Positions 1-8,205 of a stretch of DNA of 14,400 nucleotides are shown here, in pieces. The translations under genes were made by a program, and so were the position numbers. Under the pieces are notes generated by a model. That model made no database searches. It saw nothing but the letters and a program-made list of their open reading frames with translations, and had not been told where the DNA came from. Positions within the stretch are counted from its first letter, which is position 1. Every line of letters starts with the position of its first letter. Source of the stretch: Allomyces macrogynus ATCC 38327 (Eukaryota; Blastocladiomycota; Blastocladiomycetes; Blastocladiales; Blastocladiaceae); the NCBI GenBank assembly GCA_000151295.1, contig GG745400.1:4536-18935 (forward strand), in the 5' to 3' direction.

Positions 1-44
1 GGGATGGGTATATGTTTGTTCCAGGTTTTCAATTATTTTTCTTC

Positions 45-73
45 TTTCAGGTTCCTGTTTCAGGTTCCTGTTT
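45..73. repeat. 13-bp tandem duplication
   Basis: The 13-base unit TTTCAGGTTCCTG occurs at 45-57 and again, identically, at 58-70, followed by TTT of a third start. It lies in AT-rich sequence with pyrimidine-rich stretches. Each unit contains TTTCAG, a splice-acceptor-like string, but no open frame here gives that meaning. It is best read as a short slippage duplication. Confidence 0.85.
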
Positions 74-180
74 ACAGGCAAGTAATTGTTTAATGTTTTC
101 TGTGACGTGGTTGCAGATACTGTTCACAAGGTCAGCGTCCAGGCGATTGTTTGTGAGTTCAGTCAGAAAATACTCCGGTT

Positions 181-240
181 TTCCAGCTTTCAGGCTCAAG
201 TTCAACTCTTCCAGCTTTCAGGCTCAAGTTCAACTCTTCC
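181..240. repeat. 28-bp tandem duplication
   Basis: A 28-base unit starting TTCCAGCTTTCAGGCTCAAG is present at 181-208 and repeated without a mismatch at 209-236; TTCC at 237-240 begins a third copy. The perfect identity points to a recent event or an actively changing minisatellite. The small open frame that crosses it (12-266, plus) gains a repeated peptide only because of this duplication, and I do not call it a gene. Confidence 0.95.
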
Positions 241-379
241 AAAGAGGTTTTGAAGTTAAGAAGTGATAAAGCAAAAGGAGTTTTTGGACAAAACTCGGAC
301 ATGAGCAAAGAGGTTCTCAATTTTCACAAAAAGTGGTCAAACAACACTGGACGGAGACGTTTTGGATATCATTTTTGCC

Positions 380-389
380 AAAAAAAAAA
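380..389 (+). repeat. A10 homopolymer tract
   Basis: Ten consecutive A follow TTTTTGCC, and an isolated GCGGCCGC palindrome follows at 403-410. It could be the tail of a retroposed element or a plain homopolymer. I found no flanking target-site duplication and no element body that would decide this. Confidence 0.7.
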
Positions 390-463
390 CTTTGTAGGTA
401 CAGCGGCCGCTCGAAGCGGTGAGAAATAAATCTAGCAATAAATGGTTCAACTCGTAGCATGCG

Positions 464-712
464 CTAAACAAATCCAGCAACTCTGCGCGACTTTATAGCA
501 GCGCAAACGACAAAGTGAGATTCCGGCAGAGCGCCCTGCTCATTTCCCACCTTGCTCTGAGCAATTGCAGTCCAAGTCTGGCGCCGAACTTGGCTTCCCT
601 TGCCCATAAGCAAGTATACCGCCAACATGCACAACAAAGACCTCCTAACTGAAGACTCGAGTATCTTCAGCGCAGAGCTCACGTTACGCAAGCCCTTTGC
701 GGCTTCTCGCAT
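464..712 (-). CDS. Hypothetical ORF, 82 aa, unrecognised
   Basis: This minus-strand frame starts with an ATG at 710-712 and ends in a stop at 464. It lies where G+C is near half, so an 82-codon frame is somewhat more informative than in the rest of the window. Near residues 27-36 there is a short hydrophobic run, too short and isolated to call a membrane segment. Its first 34 bases overlap the end of the frame at 679-1029 in another phase, so the two may be one reading frame split by an indel near 700, parts of a spliced gene, or chance. I recognise no domain. The start is simply the first ATG. Confidence 0.25.
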   Translation of the reverse strand: MREAAKGLRNVSSALKILESSVRRSLLCMLAVYLLMGKGSQVRRQTWTAIAQSKVGNEQGALPESHFVVCAAIKSRRVAGFV

Positions 713-1029
713 TTAACCCTGGCGTGGTGTTTAAGACGCAGGCAAAGAAAAGGGGTAAACTCGGCCGGCGTCGAGTTCTCGATTTCTTCGACAGCGTCGT
801 TTACTTCCACTGTGCGGCATAATGTGCAAAGAACTGCCTTGGTGTGCGTCTCTCGAAAAGTGAGCTTGCATTCAAGGGCTTGCTTCGCGAGAGAACACCG
901 AAAACTGAACAGCGTTTCCTGCACCAGCGTGACAAAGTTCATTCCGCCCCAGTGAAGTTGAGTAAAACAGACCTCTCTGACATTTACTGGATGGCCAGTA
1001 TCCGATGCGCACAGATAAAAAGCACGCAT
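679..1029 (-). CDS. Hypothetical ORF or exon, 116 aa, cysteine-rich
   Basis: This is the most protein-like frame of the left part. It runs from an ATG at 1027-1029 to a TGA at 679-681. Cysteines include a C68-x2-C71 pair plus C96, C107 and C114, and residues 75-86 are acidic; no complete zinc-finger pattern is formed. An in-frame TAG lies at 1045-1047, just before the ATG, and read on the minus strand it sits in GCTTTTTTAG, which resembles a splice acceptor. A donor-like GTGAGC lies at 682-677. The frame could therefore be an internal exon of about 683-1044, or a small complete ORF. The product is unknown, and the moderate confidence rests on composition and the flanking signals only. Confidence 0.33.
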   Translation of the reverse strand: MRAFYLCASDTGHPVNVREVCFTQLHWGGMNFVTLVQETLFSFRCSLAKQALECKLTFRETHTKAVLCTLCRTVEVNDAVEEIENSTPAEFTPFLCLRLKHHARVKCEKPQRACVT

Positions 1030-1246
1030 AGGGACTTGGCTCCCCTAAAAAAGCATTTTGCAATCTCATAGTCAAGTTTCCCATGGTTTGCGCGCGGTTA
1101 ACGCTCAGCCGATGGGATCAAGGGGCGAGCAATTGTTCTGGACGCTTTTGCATTCCGAAAGTGAGAGGGATAAGGGTCCCCCACGAAATTCGGTCGAAAA
1201 AAGGCCAGGGTTAAAGGTCCCCCCCTTGTCGTTCAAGGCCGCGACA
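1030..1246. other. Non-coding stretch with C-run direct repeats
   Basis: I see no supported gene here. TAAGGGTCCCCCA at 1171-1183 and TAAAGGTCCCCCCC at 1212-1225 form an imperfect direct repeat with starts 41 bases apart. Open frames on both strands (1058-1306 plus, 1105-1302 minus) are short and mutually overlapping, and I treat them as incidental. Confidence 0.5.
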
Positions 1247-1254
1247 TATAAAAG
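1247..1254 (+). promoter_or_regulatory. TATA-box-like octamer
   Basis: TATAAAAG occurs as part of ACATATAAAAGG between a G+C-rich left flank and a purine-rich right flank. The match and its GC-rich setting resemble a eukaryotic core promoter pointing right. No clear initiator is visible 25-35 bases downstream, and no convincing ORF follows, so function is unproven. The nearby hairpin at 1286-1332 lies about where a transcript would begin. Confidence 0.3.
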
Positions 1255-1285
1255 GAAAAGGAATCTCCCCCTAGTGCGCGAGGTG

Positions 1286-1332
1286 TTAAGCCGCCTACAC
1301 AATTAACCCTTTTGTTGGCTAGGCGAGCTTAA
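1286..1332. repeat. Imperfect inverted repeat (hairpin)
   Basis: TTAAGCCGCCTA at 1286-1297 pairs with TAGGCGAGCTTAA at 1320-1332. Twelve base pairs form with a single bulged A, around a 22-base loop. There is no U-run after it that would suggest an intrinsic terminator. It may be an RNA structure, the end of a small mobile element, or chance. A further GTAGGCGG at 1393-1400 could compete for the left arm. Confidence 0.6.
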
Positions 1333-1570
1333 TCGTGCAAGCAAAAGGGCGAGGGGGTGGCGGCCGAACGGCACGCCTAACGCCCCCCTGTAGTAGGCGG
1401 GGCCATATTTGCAGGCCAGTTGCGAGGCAGTGTTCGCCTGTTCAACACTGCAGTCCCAATCCCGGGTGCGGTCAGTTGACTCTGCCGTGGGAGACCATCG
1501 CTCCCTACGGGTAAAGTTATGCACTACGGGGGTGAGCTGTGGGTGGCTGCGTGAACCGCCATTTCCCCCT
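1333..1570. other. No supported gene
   Basis: Composition rises toward G+C in this interval. Overlapping short frames on both strands (1303-1524 minus, 1409-1606 plus) have no recognisable content. I see nothing further that I can support. Confidence 0.45.
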
Positions 1571-1615
1571 CACCACCACCCTCGACCAACCACCACCATC
1601 GACTAACCACCACCC
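1571..1615. repeat. CACCACC-rich imperfect tandem repeat
   Basis: CACCACCACC at 1571-1580 is followed by two 17-base units, 1582-1598 and 1599-1615, of the form TCGAC(C/T)AACCACCACC(A/C), which differ at two positions. The run is almost free of G. It lies at the boundary between the mixed-composition left part and the G+C- and CpG-rich remainder of the window. Confidence 0.85.
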
Positions 1616-1620
1616 CAACT

Positions 1621-4600
1621 GACACAGCAACTGCACGCAAATCGATCGCGACAATGCACCAATGATCCTCCGACTCGAATCAAGCCCGCGCCGCCTCGCC
1701 AAACCGAGCCGCGCCCGCGCCAGTTCGCGCACCGCTCCTGCTCGTTCCCGCCCGCCCCGGCCGTCTGCATACTGTCGTCAGCGCAGAGCATGCTCTCGAC
1801 AGCATCCGAACATGATTCCTGCGTTTTTTGCGCCTGCCGCTCGATTTGATGGGTGTGGACGCCGCGGCGCGCGCGAATGTGAGCACGGCCGCTGTCCCGG
1901 CCGACATCCGACCTCTTTTCTCGCTACACACGGACTCTGACGCGACGCCGCCTGTCGTACGCCATAGCCGCGCATGATCCAGACATTGCTGTGCCGCGGC
2001 GTGCCGAACCGATGCGCGAGACGCACATGGCGCTGTGTGATGGTTCGTTTCCAGACTCTCGCGCGTCGGCCCGCACGTCCTCCCTCGCGCGCGCGACTGA
2101 ACCACGGCCGCTGACCTGTTCTCTGTGCCCATGATAGCCTGCGCGCCGCTGTCCCGCACCCGTAGACCTTTATTTTGTGTCCGCCGGCGCGCGGACTGCT
2201 CGAGTTTTGGGACCGTCCTCCACCAAGTCGCGGTTGGTGTGGGGGCCAGTCGGCCCCGGGCCCCTCGGCAGACCGGCCGCGCACGCGCGGCGCCTTGGGC
2301 CTTCGTCCCACCGCCGTCGCCGCGCCATGGTGGTGCGGCCCGCGCACGGGCCGCGGGGTCGGCGGCCGGCGTCGGCACCAGCGCCGTCGTCGGCGTGGGG
2401 TCGCGTGCGCTTGTTGATCTGCTGTTGCCGCATCAACGAACAGGCCGCCGTTCCACCACGACGACCTTGCACGCTCACTCCCCCGCAAGACTCCCAGCAT
2501 TCGAATGCTTCCGTCCACATTTACATGCTTCCGCCCGGGCCACCGCAGCGCCAGCAGACCGCGCAGTCGACGACGACCTGCCGCCGTGCCGACCGCGCGG
2601 CCTCGCCTTCCCTTGCCGCACGAGAACATGAATCCGCGCACTGGACCAGTTCAATGACGGCGCATGCGCTCCGAACGCTGGTGCGAGGGGATTCGGCGAG
2701 GCGCGGCGGGCGGGCCGTAACCGTGCGCGACGTCGCCGCCGCCGATCTGCATGTCCACCGCCGCGACCGATCCGCGCGGTCACGCCCACCCCGCTCGTTT
2801 TTCGACGTGGTCCACCTCGAACTCGCGTTGGACCCCGCGCGCGTTGACGGATCGCGCAGGACAAGGTGCGTCGCGGTCGGTGCTTTTCGCGGCGGCGCTC
2901 TTCTTGCAACTGATCCGCCGTGCGCCTTACTTTGCCAGCTACGTAGTGTCGCCGCGACCGCACGCCGTCACGACTGCACGACGTCATGACCGCTCGCCGC
3001 CACCGCTCACAACGTGACGTGATGGTCGTGCGCGCGGCCCCTCGCGTCCGCTCGGGCGCCATCGCGACGTTGCCGAACTTGAGCCGCGACTTGGCGCGCT
3101 GCTTTGCTGCGGTCACGCCGCTCGCCGCACTCACTCGTCCTGGCCGCACCATCCCTCTACGCACCGTCGGCACCGCAGAAAGCGCTCTCGGCAATGCGCG
3201 AGGAAGATTGTGGCGTTTGGTTTTTTGCCGTTCAAGTTGATGTGTCTGGAGGCCGCGACCGTCGGCCCGGCACCGTCCATCCTCATTTCTCCTCCTGCAG
3301 GGACCCTGACACCACGGCGCTGGCTGCATATGATGGCTGGCGACGTCCGCAAGGCTCTCGAGTCGTTGCTCGCTGCGGCGGTGCACAAGGCGCGCGTGAG
3401 CGAGACGTGGTGGTATGTTTTGATGTGTTGCTGCGGCGTGTTGCATGCCTCTTTCCTTGCCTCCGATCTGACCGTGACCGCTGACGTGCTCTCTCTGTCT
3501 TTCATCCCCTCTGCGCCGTCGCTTCGCGCTCGCAGAACGTGATTTGTGGCAACGGCGGACGCCCTGCTCGCACTCTCACACTCTCGACCCGCGCGACGCC
3601 GATCCGTGGTCGGCGCGGCCGCGCACCACCCGGCGCCGGTCCACTGGACGCAGTCGCCGCGCACGGCCCCGGGGCGGTCGCCTGCGTCACGTCGTCGTGG
3701 TGCTGGCCTCGCACGCATCGATGGCGGGCCGTCGTCGCGGTCGCCGTCATCGCCGTTGTTGATCGGCGCGGCCGCACTTGGCGTCGCGTATCTGTCACGG
3801 TCGCATCAACAACGCAACTACCAATCGACGACGACGACGCACGCGCCCACTCAGGCGCGGCTCCTCGCAAGCAAACGTCGTCGGCGACGGTTTTGTGCAC
3901 GCGCCGCGCCGCTATGGTGCCGTCAAGTCGTGCTGCCCAGACCTCGCGCCGCGCACGGCCGGTCCCGCAATCCCTCTCTCCGCATCGCCGCGCCCGCGCA
4001 CGAACCTGTTCCCGGTCTAGCAAGTGTCGCCGCGCATCTCCCGAACATGGTCGCGCAGCGCGCAGTGACACGCGGTGACTGGGTGACGGGGACAGCCGCC
4101 AACCACGCACGACGATGCTGACGCCGATCGGCGCGGGCCCGCCGCTCCTGCGCGCTTGCTTGAACGTGGTTCCCTGCGCGCGTACCTTGTCCCGACGCCC
4201 GCGCACGACGTGGGCAAGTGGACGTACGTTGTGGCCCATGACACCCACCGGTGGCGGCTCGCGGCTCTCACTGACCTCGACGGCACCACTCTTTTCCAGG
4301 AGCAGCACCAGAACGACAGACTCGAGACGCGCGGGTGCGCGCATGCCGTTGCTCACCTGCCGGTGCGAGCTGGTGCGTGGTGTCCGCGACACACCGCCGC
4401 GAACGCGACTACGACGGAGCGCCAGGCCTGAGCGCACGACGAGAAGGCGGCGGTCGCGTTTATGCCCTCGTTCTCGTTCCGCTGATTGAGCAAGGCAGCT
4501 CTCCGGTTCGCGCACGCCGGGCCGTGCTGCCGACGGCGTGGTTTGGTGAGCGCGCGCGTGTTTGTGCTCGCTTGTTTGTGGTGGTCGCGGCGCGACCGGT

Positions 4601-5137
4601 CACTTGTCGCATTTTGAACGAGCATTGCCAGTGCCCCACGCTCGTTCAGCCCCGCCGCCGCGGCCTCGGGCATCGTGCTCAACTCGACGTGCTGTGCGCA
4701 CAGGGCCGCACATCGTGGCCGCCGTCATTTGCGCGGACCGGAGCGATTGGATTAGCTGAATGTGAGCGCCGTCGCGCTGTTGTCGTCGGATGGGCAGGTT
4801 GGCCGCAGAAATGGTACGGCAACGCTCGTGCGACCGGTTTGGAACGGCGACTGGCGCCGCCACCACCGTTAATCGTCGTCGCGCTGGCAGTTGCAACACG
4901 CGGAACGTAACTGACTTACAGCGGCCCCCGCTCAACAGTTTTGGGTGCCGCCCATGATTCGGCGCGGTCGCGTTCGCGCCACGACACGGAGCACGACAGG
5001 CCCGGACGACTTGACGCTGGCGGGTGAATCATGCAGGTTCGTCCTGTTTCCTATTGCGCGCGGCGGTTGCGATGGTTGATGGTTGCGGTTTTACTGATGC
5101 ACGCTGAGTTGCTTTCACGTCCAGATTCGCAAATGTC
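1621..5137. other. Extremely GC/CpG-rich tract, no supported gene
   Basis: All six frames are open for long distances here; examples are 3502-4515 minus (337 codons), 2475-3446 minus (323), 1778-2641 minus (287) and 2177-2989 plus (270). They overlap each other on opposite strands, are dominated by Arg, Ala, Pro, Ser and Thr, and contain no motif I know. Single 60-base lines reach about 80 percent G+C, and stop codons are rare at that composition, so these lengths are expected by chance. A small CGA-type microsatellite lies at 3826-3839. I see no promoter, tRNA, rRNA or mobile element signal. Confidence 0.6.
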
Positions 5138-6142
5138 TTGGCCCACCGCGTCGGTCCGCTGTCGCTCCCGCCGCCCTCGAGGTCTACCGTATTCTCGCGT
5201 GGCCGCGCCGCCGCTGCTCGCATTGGGACTGGTCGCGGCCGGAACTTGACATGGTCGCGGGCGTTCAGGGATGACGGCGGCGGAACCGTCCTACACGCTG
5301 CGCACCGGCCACCCGGTGCACTTGGTCATTTGCGTTTGCACCCGCACGTGCTTGCGGTTCCTGCACTCGCAGCCCGCGGCCAGGGTCAGGGTCTACCCCC
5401 TACAGCCGCAACTGCGCGTACTTGCAGGGCCCAACGCACTCGAATGAGGGCCGGCGTGCCGTCACCCATCATCCGCCATGCGCGGCCACTGCAGCCGTGC
5501 GACTTGCTGCACTATGCGAGGCGCTGGACGGCGCGAGGCGACCACTTGTCGCACAAGATGCGCCCGTTGTCATGGACGCTGGCGCTCGGTGCAGGTTCGT
5601 CTGTCCATTTTCGGCCGCCGGTGATCACTGCGTGGGGCAGTTGGCTGATTAGTGCACTGTTCTACGTAGGTCGCTCCTTGATTCACGGGCGCCGCGCAAC
5701 TCGCGGCTCTTGGAGCTGCGGCGTTGCCGACTCGGCGCTCACCAATCGCGTCGCCGACCGGCTTCGCCTTGCGGCTGCCGTCGTGACCGTGTCTCGTGTT
5801 TTGACTGACCGCGGCCGCGCCCTCGACCGGTTTGCCGAGAAGGACAGACTCGCACTGACAGCAGCGCCCACGGCGGCGGCTGAACCGGGCGATTTGGTGC
5901 ACTTGAACGAGGCCGTTTGCGCGTGCGTGCTCGCGTTTGCCCGGCGCGACGAATCGCACCGTGATGCGGTGCCTGTACGGCTCGTCGGTACCCGTTCTCG
6001 ATGTACACCGTCACGGCCAGCGGCTGCGCCATCTGTCAGTGACTTGCAGCTCGTCCTTGCGTCGGCGTCGTTATTCACGTTCAGCTGTTGCGGCGCAGGA
6101 TCGGTGTGCCCGAGCGCTCACGACCGCAGAGGGACGAAATGA
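5138..6142 (+). CDS. Longest plus-strand ORF, 334 aa, unrecognised
   Basis: This frame stays open for 334 codons and ends in TGA just before 6143. Its first 130 residues are Arg/Ala/Pro-rich and look like antisense or non-coding translation. From about residue 145 onward the composition is more balanced, with a hydrophobic run around residues 160-185 and charged helical-looking stretches around residues 205-270. The start shown is only the first ATG. The opposite strand also has an open frame across the best part (5570-5959), so the strand is not certain. I recognise no family, and the length lies only a little beyond what chance gives at this base composition. Confidence 0.2.
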   Translation: MAHRVGPLSLPPPSRSTVFSRGRAAAARIGTGRGRNLTWSRAFRDDGGGTVLHAAHRPPGALGHLRLHPHVLAVPALAARGQGQGLPPTAATARTCRAQRTRMRAGVPSPIIRHARPLQPCDLLHYARRWTARGDHLSHKMRPLSWTLALGAGSSVHFRPPVITAWGSWLISALFYVGRSLIHGRRATRGSWSCGVADSALTNRVADRLRLAAAVVTVSRVLTDRGRALDRFAEKDRLALTAAPTAAAEPGDLVHLNEAVCACVLAFARRDESHRDAVPVRLVGTRSRCTPSRPAAAPSVSDLQLVLASASLFTFSCCGAGSVCPSAHDRRGTK

Positions 6143-6864
6143 ATGAAGCGGTGCTTCGCGTACGCCGACCCCGATCGGTACCGCGCATTCGTGCGTGCGC
6201 TCGCGCTCCCGTTGCACTCGGTGTCCGTTATTTTGCGGATTTTGTGTTCGTCTCATGGCTCTGTGTGGATGCCGTCGACGACTGCGGCCGTGCGTACGCC
6301 GCGACTTCGCGCATATTGCTCGTCTGGCGGCTCGGACGGTCCGGTATCGTTTGTGTCTGCGTTTCTCTGTGGCCGATGGCTGCGACACTCGTCTATGGAC
6401 TGATCCGCATACTGTTGCCGTATTTTCCAGTCGCAACGCCGTCACGACGGCGGCACGCGTCGCCAGCTTTGGCGCCGACTCAGCGTGCACGCGCGCGCAG
6501 CGCTTGTCCGACGCAGCGCAGCCGACCAGACGACTCGGCCGTCGACCTGCACTTGATCAACGGCGGCGCCTGCACTTCCGGCTGGTCGAGCGCCACGGCC
6601 GACGACGTGTTTGATTTGTCGCGCACTGTCTCGGGCGGCGGCGCCTGCGCTTTTCCCTCGACCGGCGGCCGAATCATGAGCACAGGGGATTTGCAGTGGT
6701 GGTCGCCGGCCGCGACTTGTTACAATGCAACCGCCGGGCCTGCTGCCTTAACCGGCTCGAGTCGAGGAGAGCACGATGTCCTTCTTTTGGCTGGTCCCGA
6801 CGTTTCGCGCGCGCGCTCTCGACCGCGACACGACGTGCGCGCGCCGCTCGAAGTTCCTCCATAA
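6088..6864 (+). CDS. ORF of 258 aa with a possible membrane segment
   Basis: The frame overlaps the end of the previous plus-strand ORF by 55 bases in another phase. Residues 85-115 are strongly hydrophobic and could span a membrane; residues 46-60 are also hydrophobic. A Gly/Ser/Thr/Cys-rich part around residues 150-215 contains two copies of a Gly-Gly-Ala-Cys string encoded by near-identical DNA at 6561-6573 and 6636-6648. Other phases read equally well over 6143-6530. It could be a degraded coding region with shifts, or chance. No family is recognised. Confidence 0.2.
   Translation: MRRRIGVPERSRPQRDEMNEAVLRVRRPRSVPRIRACARAPVALGVRYFADFVFVSWLCVDAVDDCGRAYAATSRILLVWRLGRSGIVCVCVSLWPMAATLVYGLIRILLPYFPVATPSRRRHASPALAPTQRARARSACPTQRSRPDDSAVDLHLINGGACTSGWSSATADDVFDLSRTVSGGGACAFPSTGGRIMSTGDLQWWSPAATCYNATAGPAALTGSSRGEHDVLLLAGPDVSRARSRPRHDVRAPLEVPP
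6561..6648. repeat. Short direct repeat, 75-base spacing
   Basis: CGGCGGCGCCTGC occurs at 6561-6573 and again at 6636-6648. Sequence after it stays partly alike (ACTTCCGGC against GCTTTTCCC). Because the spacing is a multiple of three, both copies fall in the same phase of the 6088-6864 frame. This could be a degenerate internal repeat of about 25 residues. Confidence 0.5.
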
Positions 6865-7036
6865 GCGCGGTGGACACGCGGATGTGCGGCCTGGCTCGTG
6901 GTCACCGCGCTGCCGCCGTTTCGCGCGGTGCCGTCGTTATCCAAGTCGAGCGACGCCGTGCGCGTACTGAGACGGGTCGCACGACAGGTATGTGATGCTG
7001 TTTTTGATGGCGGCCAAGGCTCGAGGTGCCCTCTGC

Positions 7037-7474
7037 TCAACTGATTTGCGCAATATCATCTTTTTGTAGAGAGTACTGCGCCGCCAACGTCCAGATTCCG
7101 CCCACGACACGACCTGCACGCGCCGGCCGCTCTAGCGTTGGAGGTGATTCGTCTCGGTGCAGTTGCCGCTGCCCTGACCTGTTGCCGCCACCGATCGTGA
7201 TCTTCGTGGCCGCCCGGTCACCGGGACTCAGCGCACGGCGTGCTTCTGCCGGTATCGCGGCGGGAAGTGCTCTGGGCACATCAACGAGATGTGTGAGCTT
7301 TGCCCCTGCCATGCCATGTGCTCGCGGCACTCGCAGACTGACCCTTGGCGCGGCGCCGGTTCTTGTCCAGCATCTCGCCGAGCGCCGCCGCGACTCTCCA
7401 TCAAACCACAGCACTAGCCGCACACTTGGTGCATTTGCATGACCACCGTCGAGGCCGCGCGGGACTGACGGCAT
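7037..7474 (-). CDS. Hypothetical ORF, 145 aa
   Basis: This minus-strand frame of 145 codons has mixed residue use, with Asp, Glu, Lys, Trp, Gln and Ile as well as the usual Arg and Ala, which is better than most frames in the block. A plus-strand frame of 138 codons (7026-7442) covers the same bases, so the strand call is uncertain. No motif is recognised. The start is nominal and no promoter or splice signal was found. Confidence 0.2.
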   Translation of the reverse strand: MPSVPRGLDGGHANAPSVRLVLWFDGESRRRSARCWTRTGAAPRVSLRVPRAHGMAGAKLTHLVDVPRALPAAIPAEARRALSPGDRAATKITIGGGNRSGQRQLHRDESPPTLERPARAGRVVGGIWTLAAQYSLQKDDIAQIS

Positions 7475-7640
7475 TGATGCACACGGTGTCGACCCTCCAA
7501 GTCAGCCCGGCGCCTCGTAGTCGCGTCGCGGCCTCCTGCGTCTCGCGCTCGTCTTCATTTGAAGCGCCGGCCGTGTCTGCCGACTTGTCGCATTGTAATG
7601 GTCGCGGCGGGGCCGCGGTGTGGATCGGGACGGTGCGTCT
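7467..7640 (+). repeat. Diverged repeat, copy A
   Basis: This stretch aligns by hand with 10026-10243 in the same orientation. Shared anchors are GGTGTCG at 7485, TCAGCCCG at 7502, GTCGCGG at 7525, TCTCGCGCTC at 7541, GTCTGC at 7575 and GGGACGG at 7627, all in the same order. Over 7575-7640 about 51 of 66 bases agree, with two gaps in A. Weaker likeness may continue on both sides. The gaps are not multiples of three, so any common reading frame is lost, which fits old duplicated sequence in decay. Confidence 0.6.
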
Positions 7641-7987
7641 CAGTCGTCGTCGCGTCTACCGAGACTCGGTGCATTGGCGGCACGGCGGTGCGCTGCTCGT
7701 GCAAACGCCGCCGTCGCCGCGACATCTGTGCTTGTCTCAAGTCCGACCAAGTCCACGGTGAGCGCAAGGAAGGCGTGCGCCGAGATGGATGCGCACTCGG
7801 CGGACCAGCACGCGAGGCGACGGCCAAGACGATTCCGCTCAACCTGTTCGACTACTTCAATGTGTCGTGCGAGGATGGTTCTCGTACCGAGTCGCGTGGG
7901 AAGCCGATGTCGACTCGATGCGGACTGCGATTTGGTGCACTATTCTGTGATCGTGGAATAGATTCTGCTTTTGGCATTGTTGCGTAA
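7559..7987 (+). CDS. Hypothetical ORF, 142 aa, C-terminal part most gene-like
   Basis: The first half is cysteine- and arginine-rich (13 cysteines in the whole frame, most before residue 80). Residues 86-142 look like ordinary protein: a hydrophobic and aromatic stretch LNLFDYFNV at 94-102 and an acidic turn, with G or C in most third codon positions, then a TAA at 7985-7987. The first part overlaps repeat copy A. The frame may join two unrelated segments, with only about 7,815-7,987 reflecting real coding sequence. No family is recognised. Confidence 0.25.
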   Translation: MKRRPCLPTCRIVMVAAGPRCGSGRCVSVVVASTETRCIGGTAVRCSCKRRRRRDICACLKSDQVHGERKEGVRRDGCALGGPAREATAKTIPLNLFDYFNVSCEDGSRTESRGKPMSTRCGLRFGALFCDRGIDSAFGIVA

Positions 7988-8205
7988 CGATCGCGTTGTC
8001 CTGCTTTCCTCTTCGCTTGCCGACAGGCTCGGGCGACTGCACGACTTGCCGCATTCACAATCCCTCCCAGGTGTAATCCAGTCTGTACGACGTCGACACG
8101 GCCTTGTGCAGTGCGGCCTGTCTCGGCACCTTTTTCACTCAGGATCGCGTCCGACACAGGCGAGTTCCAGGGGTGCCCGTTTGCCCGCAGAAAGGCCTTG
8201 TCCAC
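7852..8205 (-). pseudogene. Possible ankyrin-type repeat fragment
   Basis: The nominal start is a GTG at 8205. Residues 6-14 read LRANGHPWN, which resembles the end of the ankyrin-like repeats that are very common in pandoraviruses and other amoebal giant viruses, where an (A)NGCPWN/D string recurs. Around residues 35-42 a GRVDVVQ string could match the helical part of a following unit, but the spacing is wrong and the rest does not repeat. It is either a decayed fragment of such a protein or a chance match. The plus strand also has an open frame here (8111-8542). Confidence 0.15.

Noticed and set aside
190..240. GTTCAACTC strings resembling the B box of a tRNA gene or tRNA-derived SINE
   Set aside because: No A box at the right distance and no cloverleaf can be drawn; the strings are simply part of the 28-base duplication.
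403..410. NotI palindrome GCGGCCGC soon after an A10 tract, as in oligo-dT cDNA cloning
   Set aside because: The A tract is short, no vector or adaptor sequence follows, and the downstream DNA continues normally; an 8-base palindrome can occur by chance.
1286..1332. Rho-independent terminator
   Set aside because: The hairpin has a long loop and no T-run follows it, and the context is not bacterial.
3826..3839. CGA/GAC triplet run as a possible coding repeat
   Set aside because: Only a few units long and similar runs (9247-9268) are scattered in the CpG-rich block; no frame around it is convincing.
1778..4515. Long ORFs of 270-337 codons on both strands in the 1.8-4.5 kb tract
   Set aside because: They overlap one another antisense, are Arg/Ala/Pro/Ser-rich and carry no motif; a rough stop-frequency estimate for this G+C gives longest chance frames only slightly shorter.
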